Origin: an uncultured Lachnospiraceae bacterium
GTDB lineage: Bacteria; Bacillota; Clostridia; Lachnospirales; Lachnospiraceae
Assembly (NCBI GenBank): GCA_902473545.1
Contig: CABRSG010000031.1
Location: 1-13,610, forward strand
DNA: 13,610 nucleotides
Direction: 5' to 3'
Translations under genes and position numbers: made by a program
The notes under the pieces: model-generated
Told to the model about the DNA's origin: nothing
The model's database searches: none
Seen by the model: the letters and a program-made list of their open reading frames with translations, nothing else
Shown: piece by piece, positions 1 through 6,900 of the stretch
How positions within the stretch are numbered: the stretch's first letter is position 1
How the letters are laid out: each line of letters starts with the position of its first letter

Positions 1-24
1 ATTGTAAACAGATACGTTTGCCAT
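1..24 (-). CDS. rplD: 50S ribosomal protein L4, N-terminal 8 codons only (partial at window edge)
   Basis: Read on the minus strand, an ATG at 22-24 opens MANVSVYN, which matches the usual N-terminus of clostridial L4. A strong Shine-Dalgarno sequence (AAGGAGGA, around 32-40) sits just upstream. The start lies 28 bases after the rplC stop, which is the standard L3-L4 gene order of the S10 operon. L4 is a 23S rRNA-binding protein of the large subunit and, in gamma-proteobacteria, also the autorepressor of this operon. Only eight codons are visible, so identification rests on position and this short match. Confidence 0.85.
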
Positions 25-52
25 CTGTGTGTTCCTCCTTTCCTATAAAAGC

Positions 53-688
53 TTATTTACCGGCTTTTACTGTCTCCTTAATTGTTACTAAAGATTTCTT
101 CGGCCCCGGTACAGCGCCCTTTACGAGAAGCAGATTGTTTTCTGCGTCTACTCTTACCACCTCAAGATTCTGGATGGTTACGCGTTTGCTGCCCATGTGA
201 CCTGCCATCTTCTTGCCCTTGAATACCTTACTCGGATCGGAGCAAGCGCCGTTGGAACCCGCATGGCGGTGATATTTGGAGCCGTGAGCCATCGGTCCTC
301 TGTGAAGGCCGTGTCTCTTGATAGCGCCCTGGAAGCCTTTTCCTTTGGAGATCGCGGTAGCGTCGATCTTGTCGCCTGCTGCGAAGATGTCCACCTTGAT
401 TTCCTGCGCCACCTGGTACTCTTCTGCGTTTTCAAACTTAAATTCCTTCAGGTATCTCTTATAAGAAACGCCTGCCTTGTCGAAGTGTCCTTTCATCGGC
501 TTATTCACAAGCTTTTCCCTCTTGTCAACATAGCCAACCTGCACTGCACTGTAACCGTCGTTCTCTGCAGTCTTAACCTGTGTGACAACACACGGGCCGG
601 CCTGAAGAACCGTTACCGGAGTGAGCACTCCGTCATCGTTGAAGATTTGAGTCATTCCGACTTTTGTTGCTAAAATCGCTTTCTTCAT
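53..688 (-). CDS. rplC: 50S ribosomal protein L3
   Basis: The 211-residue product is a full-length L3, the large-subunit protein that binds near the 3' end of 23S rRNA and has an extension reaching toward the peptidyl-transferase centre. It opens MKKAILATKVGMTQIFNDDG, the typical bacterial L3 start. The conserved central block around residues 130-175 is intact, containing the KGFQGAIKRHG stretch and later FKGKKMAGHMGS. A longer reading frame begins at 733, but the start at 688 is preferred because GGAGG lies at the right distance upstream and the conserved protein begins exactly there. The gene is second in the operon after rpsJ, with rplD following. Length and sequence look normal. Confidence 0.97.
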   Translation of the reverse strand: MKKAILATKVGMTQIFNDDGVLTPVTVLQAGPCVVTQVKTAENDGYSAVQVGYVDKREKLVNKPMKGHFDKAGVSYKRYLKEFKFENAEEYQVAQEIKVDIFAAGDKIDATAISKGKGFQGAIKRHGLHRGPMAHGSKYHRHAGSNGACSDPSKVFKGKKMAGHMGSKRVTIQNLEVVRVDAENNLLLVKGAVPGPKKSLVTIKETVKAGK

Positions 689-699
689 CTTTATACCTC

Positions 700-748
700 C
701 TGTTTTTCTACAGCGGATCGGAAACCCGATCATACTAGGAAAACCTAG
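700..748 (-). promoter_or_regulatory. Three tandem mini-hairpins in the rpsJ-rplC spacer
   Basis: The 64-nt gap between rpsJ and rplC is almost filled by three perfect small inverted repeats. They are CTAGG/CCTAG at 735-748 (4-nt loop), GATCGG/CCGATC at 716-731 (4-nt loop) and CTGT/ACAG at 700-713 (6-nt loop). The last one abuts the rplC Shine-Dalgarno sequence. The pairings are visible directly. A role in mRNA processing, stability or translational coupling of rplC is inference. None is followed by a U-run, so they are not canonical terminators. Confidence 0.5.
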
Positions 749-752
749 CTAC

Positions 753-1070
753 CTATTTGGTTTTCATTTTGATATCGATATACACGCCAGCCGGCATCTC
801 CAGTCTGGACAGCGCATCCACCGTCTTCTGGGTCGGTGTGATGATATCAATCAGTCTTTTATGAGTTCTCTGCTCGAACTGTTCTCTGGAATCTTTGTAC
901 TTGTGTACGGCACGAAGAATGGTTACTACTTCCTTCTTTGTCGGAAGAGGTACCGGTCCGCTCACCTGTGATCCGTTCTTTTTTACAGTTTCGATGATTT
1001 TCTTTGCGGATGCATCAATAAGCTGATGATCATACGCTTTCAATGTGATTCTCATTACCTGACTTGCCAT
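753..1070 (-). CDS. rpsJ: 30S ribosomal protein S10
   Basis: The 105-residue product is S10, a small-subunit head protein that also acts as NusE in transcription antitermination with NusB. The family core is intact: RITLKAYDHQLID near the N-terminus, GPVPLPTKKEVVTILRAVHK in the loop region, the EQFEQRTHKRLIDI motif, and a C-terminus ending IDIKMKTK. The start at 1070 is supported by GGAGG about 11 bases upstream and gives the short MASQVM- lead usual in this group. It is the first gene of the S10 operon here. The str-operon genes (rpsL, rpsG, fusA, tuf) are not upstream, so this operon has its own promoter. Confidence 0.97.
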   Translation of the reverse strand: MASQVMRITLKAYDHQLIDASAKKIIETVKKNGSQVSGPVPLPTKKEVVTILRAVHKYKDSREQFEQRTHKRLIDIITPTQKTVDALSRLEMPAGVYIDIKMKTK

Positions 1071-1298
1071 AAAAAAAGTCGCCTCCTTTTCGCACTCTTG
1101 TTAGCAGTACGACAAGCGGTGACTGTACACGCTCCCGTGTGTATCATAAAATATCCACACGTTGTTTCCGGTCTTTGCCGGACAGTTGTTCTTGTACAGT
1201 GACTTGTCGCCAGTTTCTAGAACTTGACATTCGCTCCACGGAAAACCTGCGGCATACACCGCAGCAACCTCACGCTTCAACGCTATCAAGGTCACAAC
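1071..1298 (-). promoter_or_regulatory. Structured 5' leader of the S10 operon (candidate cis-regulatory RNA)
   Basis: Between the predicted transcription start (about 1298) and rpsJ lies about 230 nt of RNA that folds convincingly by eye. A closing stem pairs 1110-1116 with 1203-1209 (CGACAAG/CTTGTCG, perfect) and 1120-1128 with 1194-1202 (8 of 9 pairs), separated by a 3-nt bulge. Inside are two hairpins, 1136-1141/1156-1161 (CGTGTG/CACACG) and 1167-1171/1178-1182 (TCCGG/CCGGA), making a three-way junction. A separate hairpin pairs 1247-1252 with 1259-1264 (CTGCGG/CCGCAG). A long leader is common on ribosomal-protein operons, and autogenous control by an encoded protein such as L4 is the obvious hypothesis, but no known leader family was recognised. 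A competing 101-codon frame (1101-1406 minus) covers the same bases. Confidence 0.5.
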
Positions 1299-1304
1299 AT
1301 CTGC

Positions 1305-1333
1305 ATTATATATGAAATCTCCGCCATATGCAA
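1305..1333 (-). promoter_or_regulatory. Predicted sigma-A promoter of the S10 operon
   Basis: On the minus strand a perfect -10 hexamer TATAAT (1305-1310) is preceded after exactly 17 bases by TTGCAT (1328-1333), which keeps the TTG of the -35 consensus. It points toward rpsJ, would start transcription near 1298 and leaves the structured leader in front of rpsJ. The inverted-repeat element begins only 42 bases upstream. Other promoters further upstream cannot be excluded. Confidence 0.5.
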
Positions 1334-1374
1334 GGAGTTTTTTAAAAATATTGTATTTTTTTTCGTACATTTTG

Positions 1375-1529
1375 TTACTGTTCACTCCGTTCGCAGTAAC
1401 CTTCACAAATCCATTTAAAATTCGCTTCGCGAATGGGATTTGCTCACACCTGGATCACGTTCTCACGCCTCAAATCCACAGGACTAGCTTCGCGTCGCAG
1501 CAGGTGTTTGAGGCTGGCGTGAACAGTAA
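1375..1529. repeat. 155-bp MITE-like element with 11-bp terminal inverted repeats and two hairpin arms
   Basis: The ends are perfect inverted repeats, TTACTGTTCAC at 1375-1385 and GTGAACAGTAA at 1519-1529. Between them are two internal hairpins. Arm A pairs CAAATCC (1406-1412) with GGATTTG (1436-1442) around an inner stem ATTCGC/GCGAAT (1420-1434). Arm B pairs GCCTCAAA (1467-1474) with TTTGAGGC (1507-1514), continued by CAC/GTG after a 2-nt bulge. The element carries no convincing gene. Its last 61 bases recur at 11319-11379 with 54 identities, showing it is a dispersed repeat. The layout resembles a MITE or a cruciform-forming intergenic repeat. No flanking target-site duplication was obvious and no related transposase is present. 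Confidence 0.7.
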
Positions 1530-1566
1530 TCCGACATCATACTTGTATCCCAAAAGAGGAAACCTT

Positions 1567-2586
1567 ATGAAAAGATCATTTTTCCCGGTCACGGCGGGCA
1601 TTTTACTGTGCGTCGTACTGACCATCGGCATGTGGATTTATTTTCAAAGCAGCACACACAGCATCGACCTGCAGGAGGCCGGTACACAGGAAAGGTACGA
1701 CCGGCATTATGTGCTTTTGGCAGACGATATGCGCTCCAGTCTGTGGCAGGAGGTGTATGAGAGCGCCCGGGAGGAAGCCCTGAAAAGCGGCGCATACCTG
1801 GAGCTGGTAAACTCTGATACAATGACAGACTATACCCTGGAGGATTATCTGGAAGTCAGTATTGCGTCCAAGGTGGACGGCATTATCATGCAGCCGACGG
1901 GGGAGCAGAAAATACGCGACCTCATCCACGAAGCGACGGCAAACGGCATCCCGGTGGTAACGGCGCTGGAGGATGACTCGGAGAGCGAGCGCATCAGCTT
2001 TGTCGGGATAAACAGCTATCAGATGGGAACGGCATACGGCGAAGAAATTCTGCGGCTTTTGAAGAAAGAGCGCACCAGCGTATTGATTCTGGTAAATTCT
2101 CATACGCGCGATACCGGCACGAATCTGGTGCTTTCGCAGATATCAAACGTGGTGAAGGAGGGGGCGGGCGCGGATCGTACGGTAGATATTTCCGTTTATG
2201 ATATAGATATTTCCGGAAACTTTGACTCTGAGGAGGCAATCCGCGACATTTTTGTAAACCGTGGGAATATTCCGGATATCCTGGTCTGTCTTGACGAAAT
2301 TATTACGGAGTGCGCCTGTCAGGCGGTAGTTGACTATAACCAGGTGGAAAACGTGGACATTATCGGGTATTACACGTCTGATACGATTCTGGACGGCATC
2401 AGAAAGGGCACCGTCACAACGACGATTTCCTTCAGCACGGAGGAAATTGGACGTTACAGCGTGGATGCGCTGGAGGAATATTATTCGTTGGGGCACGTGA
2501 GCAATTATTTTAATGTCGGGCTAAATGTCGTGAACCAGCAGAACATCGACACATTCCCTGTCGGGGAAAGCGGGCAGGAGGAGTGA
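1567..2586 (+). CDS. Membrane-anchored periplasmic-binding-protein-like sugar sensor
   Basis: The 339-residue protein has one N-terminal hydrophobic segment (about residues 6-26) followed by an extracytoplasmic type I periplasmic-binding fold of the Peripla_BP_4 / ribose-binding class. Landmarks are YVLLADDMRSSLWQEVYESA at the first strand-helix, VDGIIMQPTG, NGIPVVTALEDD, then PDILVCLDE and VDIIGYYTSD in the second lobe. There is no lipobox (the only early Cys, C15, follows Leu-Leu), so it is probably held by an uncleaved signal anchor. The frame is open from 1312, but the ATG at 1567 has GAGGA 6 bases upstream and begins the signal segment, and the upstream part is repeat DNA. The stop is 1 base from the kinase start. 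Role by analogy with XylFII: ligand-binding partner of the adjacent kinase. The ligand is unknown. Confidence 0.85.
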   Translation: MKRSFFPVTAGILLCVVLTIGMWIYFQSSTHSIDLQEAGTQERYDRHYVLLADDMRSSLWQEVYESAREEALKSGAYLELVNSDTMTDYTLEDYLEVSIASKVDGIIMQPTGEQKIRDLIHEATANGIPVVTALEDDSESERISFVGINSYQMGTAYGEEILRLLKKERTSVLILVNSHTRDTGTNLVLSQISNVVKEGAGADRTVDISVYDIDISGNFDSEEAIRDIFVNRGNIPDILVCLDEIITECACQAVVDYNQVENVDIIGYYTSDTILDGIRKGTVTTTISFSTEEIGRYSVDALEEYYSLGHVSNYFNVGLNVVNQQNIDTFPVGESGQEE

Positions 2587-2587
2587 A

Positions 2588-4111
2588 ATGTGGAAAAAAC
2601 TGAGAATAACAGGCAGGAGTAAATCCATCCAGAGCAAGCTGATCTGGATACAGGTGCTTATGATGGTCTGCATTTTATTAATGAATCTGTTTATCTACCA
2701 ACAGATCAACCAGACGGTGAAGCGCATCGACGCCGTGTTTTCCAGCAATGTGACGGTCAATGAGCTTTCCGGGACGCTGGAGCAGATACAGAACAATGTG
2801 TATGAATATCTGACAACGAAAAGCTCCGCCGCGCTTGAAGACTATTACCGCTATGAGCAGGAATACCGGACGATGATCGAGCGGCTGAACAGCCAGAATA
2901 TGGACAGCGAAGTTAAGATGCTGGAAAAAAATATCCGAAATATGTCCGAGACGTATCTTGAATGTACGAATGACACCGTGCAGGCAAAGCGTGGGCGCAA
3001 TGTGGAGAAGTACAAGCTGCTCTACGAAGAAGAGACGCAGCTTTACGAGTACATCAACACCTATATGTACAAGCTGAATAACCTGCGGTTCCACCTTAAT
3101 TCCAGCAATTACCAGGTACTTCTGCGCGTGATGAGCATTCTGGAAATTATGAGTATCCTTATGATCGGAGCGGTCGGGCTGATCTGCACTTTTATGGCGG
3201 TGGCTCTCATACGAAACATGATCAGACCGCTGACAGGTCTGTCCGTGGCGGCGAATGAGGTGGCGCAGGGGGATTTCGAGGTGGAATTTCCGGCGGTTAT
3301 CTCGGACGACGAGGTGGGAATCGTGACAAACGCCTTTCATCAGATGGTCGACAGCATCAAGGAATATATTGAAAAGCAGCGCGTCAGCATGGAAAACGAG
3401 GCGATGATGAAGGAGCGGGAGCTTTCCATGGAAGCGCATTTAAAGGACGCGCAGCTTAAATACCTGCAGGCGCAGATCAATCCGCATTTTCTGTTTAACT
3501 GTCTGAACGCCGGGGCGCAGCTTGCGGCTATGGAGGACGCTGAGCGGACGGCTGTTTTTGTGGCAAAAATGGCGGATTTTTTCCGCTATAACGTGCGCAA
3601 GATGGAGGAGGACGCCAACCTCTACGAAGAAATTGAGGCGGTGGATAACTATATTTACATATTAAATGTGAGGTATGCAGGGGATCTCTGTTACGAAAAA
3701 GAGATTGACGGGGACGTGGAAAATATCCGCGTACCGAGCATGATTCTGCAGCCGATCGTGGAAAATGCCGTGCAGCACGGCGTCCGCGACCGCATGGAGA
3801 ATGCCAGGATCTGGCTGCGCGTGGCGCGTGAGGAGGGGCAGCTCTGCGTGACGGTGTGCGATAACGGTGTCGGCATGACTGAGGCGCAGATCCAGGCGGT
3901 GCTTTCCGGAAATATCCGCCAGGAGCGCAGGGAAGGGGATTCCACCGGAATTGGTCTGGATAATGTGATAAACCGGTTAAAGCTGTATTACAACCGGGAA
4001 GGTCTTTTCGATATTTACAGTGAGGGACCGGAAAAAGGAACGGAAGTGACGATTTTACTTCCGCTGGAAACAGAGGCAGGAGGAACGGATGTATCGGATA
4101 TTAATAGCTGA
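2588..4111 (+). CDS. Sensor histidine kinase, YesM/LytS-like
   Basis: The 507-residue integral membrane kinase has TM1 at about 18-37, a mostly helical extracellular domain (about 40-178), TM2 at about 183-207, a HAMP linker (about 208-262) and a coiled stretch. The His_kinase (PF06580-type) motif QINPHFLFNCLN follows, with the phospho-acceptor His300. The ATPase domain carries the N-box ENAVQHG (Asn393), DNGVGM (Asp425) and GIGLDN (Gly454). It would phosphorylate the response regulator encoded next, whose gene overlaps its 3' end by 23 bases. The small helical sensor region has no recognisable ligand pocket, which fits signalling through the binding protein encoded 1 base upstream. All catalytic motifs appear intact. 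Confidence 0.93.
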   Translation: MWKKLRITGRSKSIQSKLIWIQVLMMVCILLMNLFIYQQINQTVKRIDAVFSSNVTVNELSGTLEQIQNNVYEYLTTKSSAALEDYYRYEQEYRTMIERLNSQNMDSEVKMLEKNIRNMSETYLECTNDTVQAKRGRNVEKYKLLYEEETQLYEYINTYMYKLNNLRFHLNSSNYQVLLRVMSILEIMSILMIGAVGLICTFMAVALIRNMIRPLTGLSVAANEVAQGDFEVEFPAVISDDEVGIVTNAFHQMVDSIKEYIEKQRVSMENEAMMKERELSMEAHLKDAQLKYLQAQINPHFLFNCLNAGAQLAAMEDAERTAVFVAKMADFFRYNVRKMEEDANLYEEIEAVDNYIYILNVRYAGDLCYEKEIDGDVENIRVPSMILQPIVENAVQHGVRDRMENARIWLRVAREEGQLCVTVCDNGVGMTEAQIQAVLSGNIRQERREGDSTGIGLDNVINRLKLYYNREGLFDIYSEGPEKGTEVTILLPLETEAGGTDVSDINS

Positions 4112-5684
4112 TGATGAGGGAATTATGCTGGAATCCCTGAAGAATATTATTTCTCAGCATTTCGGCGGACAGTGCGAGGTGGCGACGGCAAAATCGGGGC
4201 GGATCGTTATCGAACAGGCGGAAATCTGCCACCCGGACATCGTGTTTATGGACATCCAGATGCCGGGGATCAACGGCATCCAGGCGATTAAAGAGATAAG
4301 GAAGTTTAACACGTCGGCATTATTTTATGTGATTTCCGCGTATGACAAATTTGATTACGCAAAGGAAGCGCTCAACCTGGGTGTGGAAAAATACCTCACC
4401 AAGCCGATTACAAAAAGTACGGTTATCGCTGTTGTGGAAGAGGCGATGAAGAAGGTGGACCAGAACCGCAAGGTGCGCAGCGACCAGCTTCAGATACAGG
4501 AAAAGCTGGAGATCATCGTTCCGGTGGTGGAGAGCGGTTTTGTAAACAATGTGATGTTTCAGAATGATGCCAGCGATATGGATTATTACAGGCTCCTGCT
4601 GGATATCAGGGAGGACTATGGATATGTGATGGCCATCCAGTTCGGCACTTCGATAGAAAACGGCAGACTTATCAGTCCGGTCGGCATGAACATTAAGGCG
4701 CAGGAATTTTATCCGGAGCTTTCCGCAATTATCAAATCATACTTCCACAGCATTACCGGTCCGATGATGTCAAACCGGGTGGTTGCGGTGGTGCCGCATG
4801 CCGGGGATGCGATTCCGTATGACGAGCGTATCCGCATCATCGAGACGGCGCGGGAGATGGCGAACCGTCTGGAGGAGCGTCTGGAAGCGAAATTCCGCGT
4901 GGGCATCGGCAGAATCCGCAGGCTGGAGGAGCTGAGCGGTTCTTACCAGGAGGCGGTGCGCGCGCTCAGCGACCAGATCAGCCGGGTCGTTCACGCGGAG
5001 GATCTGCGGCTGGAGGGCAACTACGAGGAATCCTTTCCGGTGGACACGGAAAATAAGTTTTTTCGTATGCTGCTGAAAGGGGACTTAAATGGAACGGTGT
5101 CGGCGGCGAATCAGTTTTTTGACTGGATGGTGAAATGTTACCCGGAGGATAAAAATAACATTCGCCTGAAGGTGCTGGAGTTTGTCACCTGGGGCGAGCG
5201 CGAGGCGTTCCATGTGGGGGCGATGAATTATGGCTTCAATTCACGCCGCGGTTATCTGGATACGGTGATAGCGCTGGAGGATTACGAGGAGATCCGCGCA
5301 TGGTTCCTGGAAAAAATGATGCAGATCTGCTGCAGCATCCGCGACAAAAATGAGGACCGTTCGGAGTCGCTGGTGGAAAAGGCGCGCAGCTATATGCAGG
5401 AAAATTACAGCAGGGACATTTCTCTGGACGACGTTTCGAAGGAAGTGAATGTCAGCCCGTATTACTTCAGCAAGATTTTCAAGGAGGAGTCCGGGGAAAA
5501 CTTCACGGAGTATCTGGCGAACATCCGTATCAATAAGGCGAAGGAGCTGCTGGAGGATGCGGAGCTTTCCATCAAGGAGATCGGCGTGATGAGCGGCTAC
5601 ACCGATCCGAATTATTTCAGCAGGATTTTTAAAAAGCACACTGGGATAACTCCAAGAGAGTACAGGGAAAGGTATTGCGGATGA
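4089..5684 (+). CDS. Response regulator with AraC-type DNA-binding domain, YesN-like
   Basis: The 531-residue protein has an N-terminal receiver domain (1 to about 125) with the acidic pair Asp8-Asp9, phospho-acceptor Asp55 in IVFMDIQMPG, switch Ser83 and Lys105 in KYLTKP. A long middle region (about 130-420) of unassigned fold follows. The C-terminal AraC/XylS helix-turn-helix pair (about 428-531) includes ISLDDVSKEVNVSPYYFSKIFK and IGVMSGYTDPNYFSRIFKKHTGITP. It is the cytoplasmic transcription factor partner of the upstream kinase. Its start lies inside the kinase gene, preceded by GGAGGA, implying translational coupling. Its stop overlaps the next start by 4 bases. Targets are unknown, but its own operon or sugar-uptake genes elsewhere are the family norm. 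Confidence 0.95.
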   Translation: MYRILIADDEGIMLESLKNIISQHFGGQCEVATAKSGRIVIEQAEICHPDIVFMDIQMPGINGIQAIKEIRKFNTSALFYVISAYDKFDYAKEALNLGVEKYLTKPITKSTVIAVVEEAMKKVDQNRKVRSDQLQIQEKLEIIVPVVESGFVNNVMFQNDASDMDYYRLLLDIREDYGYVMAIQFGTSIENGRLISPVGMNIKAQEFYPELSAIIKSYFHSITGPMMSNRVVAVVPHAGDAIPYDERIRIIETAREMANRLEERLEAKFRVGIGRIRRLEELSGSYQEAVRALSDQISRVVHAEDLRLEGNYEESFPVDTENKFFRMLLKGDLNGTVSAANQFFDWMVKCYPEDKNNIRLKVLEFVTWGEREAFHVGAMNYGFNSRRGYLDTVIALEDYEEIRAWFLEKMMQICCSIRDKNEDRSESLVEKARSYMQENYSRDISLDDVSKEVNVSPYYFSKIFKEESGENFTEYLANIRINKAKELLEDAELSIKEIGVMSGYTDPNYFSRIFKKHTGITPREYRERYCG

Positions 5685-6727
5685 GCATGGGAAAACGGAT
5701 GCGAAGAAGGATGTTTTTTGTGATGCTGGCGCTGGCGCTGACCGGCTGCGCCAACAGCAGACAGGAAAACGAGAATACAGTGGAGAGTGATGCTCCGATG
5801 CAGATCGGGCTGAGCTTTGATTCGTTTGTAATCGAGCGCTGGACGCGCGACCGCGATATGTTTGTCTCGACGGCGCAGGGCATGGGCGCGCAGGTGAATG
5901 TGCAGGTAGCGAACGGTGATGTGCAGGAGCAGATATCACAGATTGAATACTTTATCAAGAAAAAGATGGACGTGATCGTGGTCATTGCGATTGACGGGAA
6001 TGCGCTGACGGATGTCATGAAAAAGGCACAGGAGGAGGGCATAAAGATTATCAGCTATGACCGTCTGATCGACAATGCCAACGCGGATCTCTATATTTCT
6101 TTCGATAATGAGATGGTGGGAACGCTGATGGGTGAGACAATGGCGGCTGCCTGTCCGGAGGGCGGAAATATTTTTGCGATTAACGGTTCGCCGACGGATA
6201 ATAATGTGACGGACGTGGTCAGAGGCTTTACGGAAGCAATCGAAGGGACGGGACTGAAGATTGTCTATACAGATTATTGCGAAAACTGGCTCGCCGAGCT
6301 TGCCTACGATGCGGTGAATGAGGGGCTTGCGCAGACGGACGACATCGCAGGCGTGATGTGCGGAAACGACGACCTTGCAAGCCAGGCGATCAAGGCGCTC
6401 GCGGAAAACCGCCTTGCCGGGAAGGTGACGGTGGTCGCGCAGGACGCGGAGCTCTCTGCCTGCCAGCGCATTGTGGAAGGCACGCAGACCATGACAGTTT
6501 ACAAGCCGGTGGAGGAGCTGGCGAAAACGGCGGCGGAATTTGCGGTGAAAATCGGACGGGGTGAGGATATCACGACGGAAATTGATGGGAAAACCGCTTT
6601 CGATGGGACCTACGACGTACCGTGCTACTACATTGAGCCGATTGCGGTCACTGCGGAAAATATGGACAATATCATTATAGAGGGTGGATTTCACCGGGCG
6701 GAGGATGTGTATTTGAATATTCATTAA
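5681..6727 (+). CDS. XylF-like sugar-binding lipoprotein
   Basis: The 348-residue protein carries a lipoprotein signal: Arg/Lys-rich start, hydrophobic core and lipobox LTGC with the lipidated Cys at residue 23, then a polar N/E-rich linker. The mature part resembles D-xylose-binding XylF/ChvE-class proteins, with the ERWTRDRD motif (residues 52-59), VQVANGDVQEQISQIEYFI, IISYDRLIDNANADLYISFDN (read as two adjacent motifs) and CGNDDLASQAIKAL. The ATG at 5681 overlaps the regulator's stop as ATGA. A TTG at 5675 or an ATG at 5687 are possible alternative starts. A terminator follows 13 bases after the stop, so no permease or ATPase is co-transcribed. It may be a sensory co-receptor for the kinase system or serve a transporter encoded elsewhere. 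Xylose as ligand is only a family-based guess. Confidence 0.9.
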   Translation: MSMGKRMRRRMFFVMLALALTGCANSRQENENTVESDAPMQIGLSFDSFVIERWTRDRDMFVSTAQGMGAQVNVQVANGDVQEQISQIEYFIKKKMDVIVVIAIDGNALTDVMKKAQEEGIKIISYDRLIDNANADLYISFDNEMVGTLMGETMAAACPEGGNIFAINGSPTDNNVTDVVRGFTEAIEGTGLKIVYTDYCENWLAELAYDAVNEGLAQTDDIAGVMCGNDDLASQAIKALAENRLAGKVTVVAQDAELSACQRIVEGTQTMTVYKPVEELAKTAAEFAVKIGRGEDITTEIDGKTAFDGTYDVPCYYIEPIAVTAENMDNIIIEGGFHRAEDVYLNIH

Positions 6728-6739
6728 AACGCAAAAAAG

Positions 6740-6786
6740 TACCTGTTTTTGTGATTCGGGAATATTACAAAAGACAGGTATTTTTT
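6740..6786 (+). terminator. Rho-independent terminator of the sugar-sensing operon
   Basis: The arms TACCTGTTTTTGT (6740-6752) and ACAAAAGACAGGTA (6767-6780) pair over 13 bp with a single bulged base and a 14-nt loop. A run of six T follows at 6781-6786. It lies 13 bases after the lipoprotein stop codon and separates this operon from the regulator-hydratase operon. Confidence 0.9.
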
Positions 6787-6827
6787 CTCAATTTTTTGTA
6801 AATTTAACGGATTTGGAGAGTTAGCGG

Positions 6828-6856
6828 TTGCGAAAATAAAAAAAATGATTTATCAT
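6828..6856 (+). promoter_or_regulatory. Predicted promoter of the cdaR-like/hydratase operon
   Basis: TTGCGA (6828-6833) and TATCAT (6851-6856) match sigma-A -35 (4/6) and -10 (5/6) hexamers at an exact 17-base spacing. The -10 box overlaps a short inverted repeat ATGAT-TT-ATCAT (6845-6856) that could be an operator, though it is too short to be persuasive alone. The gene start is 45 bases downstream with AGGAGGG at 6889-6895. Confidence 0.5.
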
Positions 6857-6900
6857 AAAACAAGAACAGTTACAGCCAATATGATGTTAGGAGGGAACAC

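Noticed and set aside
1224..1229. Perfect TTGACA on the plus strand as a promoter for the sugar-sensing operon
   Set aside because: No acceptable -10 hexamer lies 16-19 bases downstream; the sequence there is GC-rich and part of a leader hairpin on the other strand. The promoter of the sugar-sensing operon remains unidentified.
1101..1406. Minus-strand 101-codon open frame upstream of rpsJ
   Set aside because: It starts inside the inverted-repeat element, has no ribosome binding site, matches no family I recognise, and overlaps both a perfect TATAAT promoter and a strongly structured leader. A real small protein starting at the Met at 1370 cannot be fully excluded.
1312..1566. N-terminal extension of the binding-protein gene (open in frame from 1312)
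   Set aside because: The 85 extra codons run across the repeat element, and the ATG at 1567 has both a ribosome binding site and a normal signal-anchor start.
5936..6724. 262-codon frame antisense to the XylF-like gene
   Set aside because: It is the codon-bias shadow of a well-supported gene, lacks family features and is rich in His/Arg/Val as expected for antisense reading.
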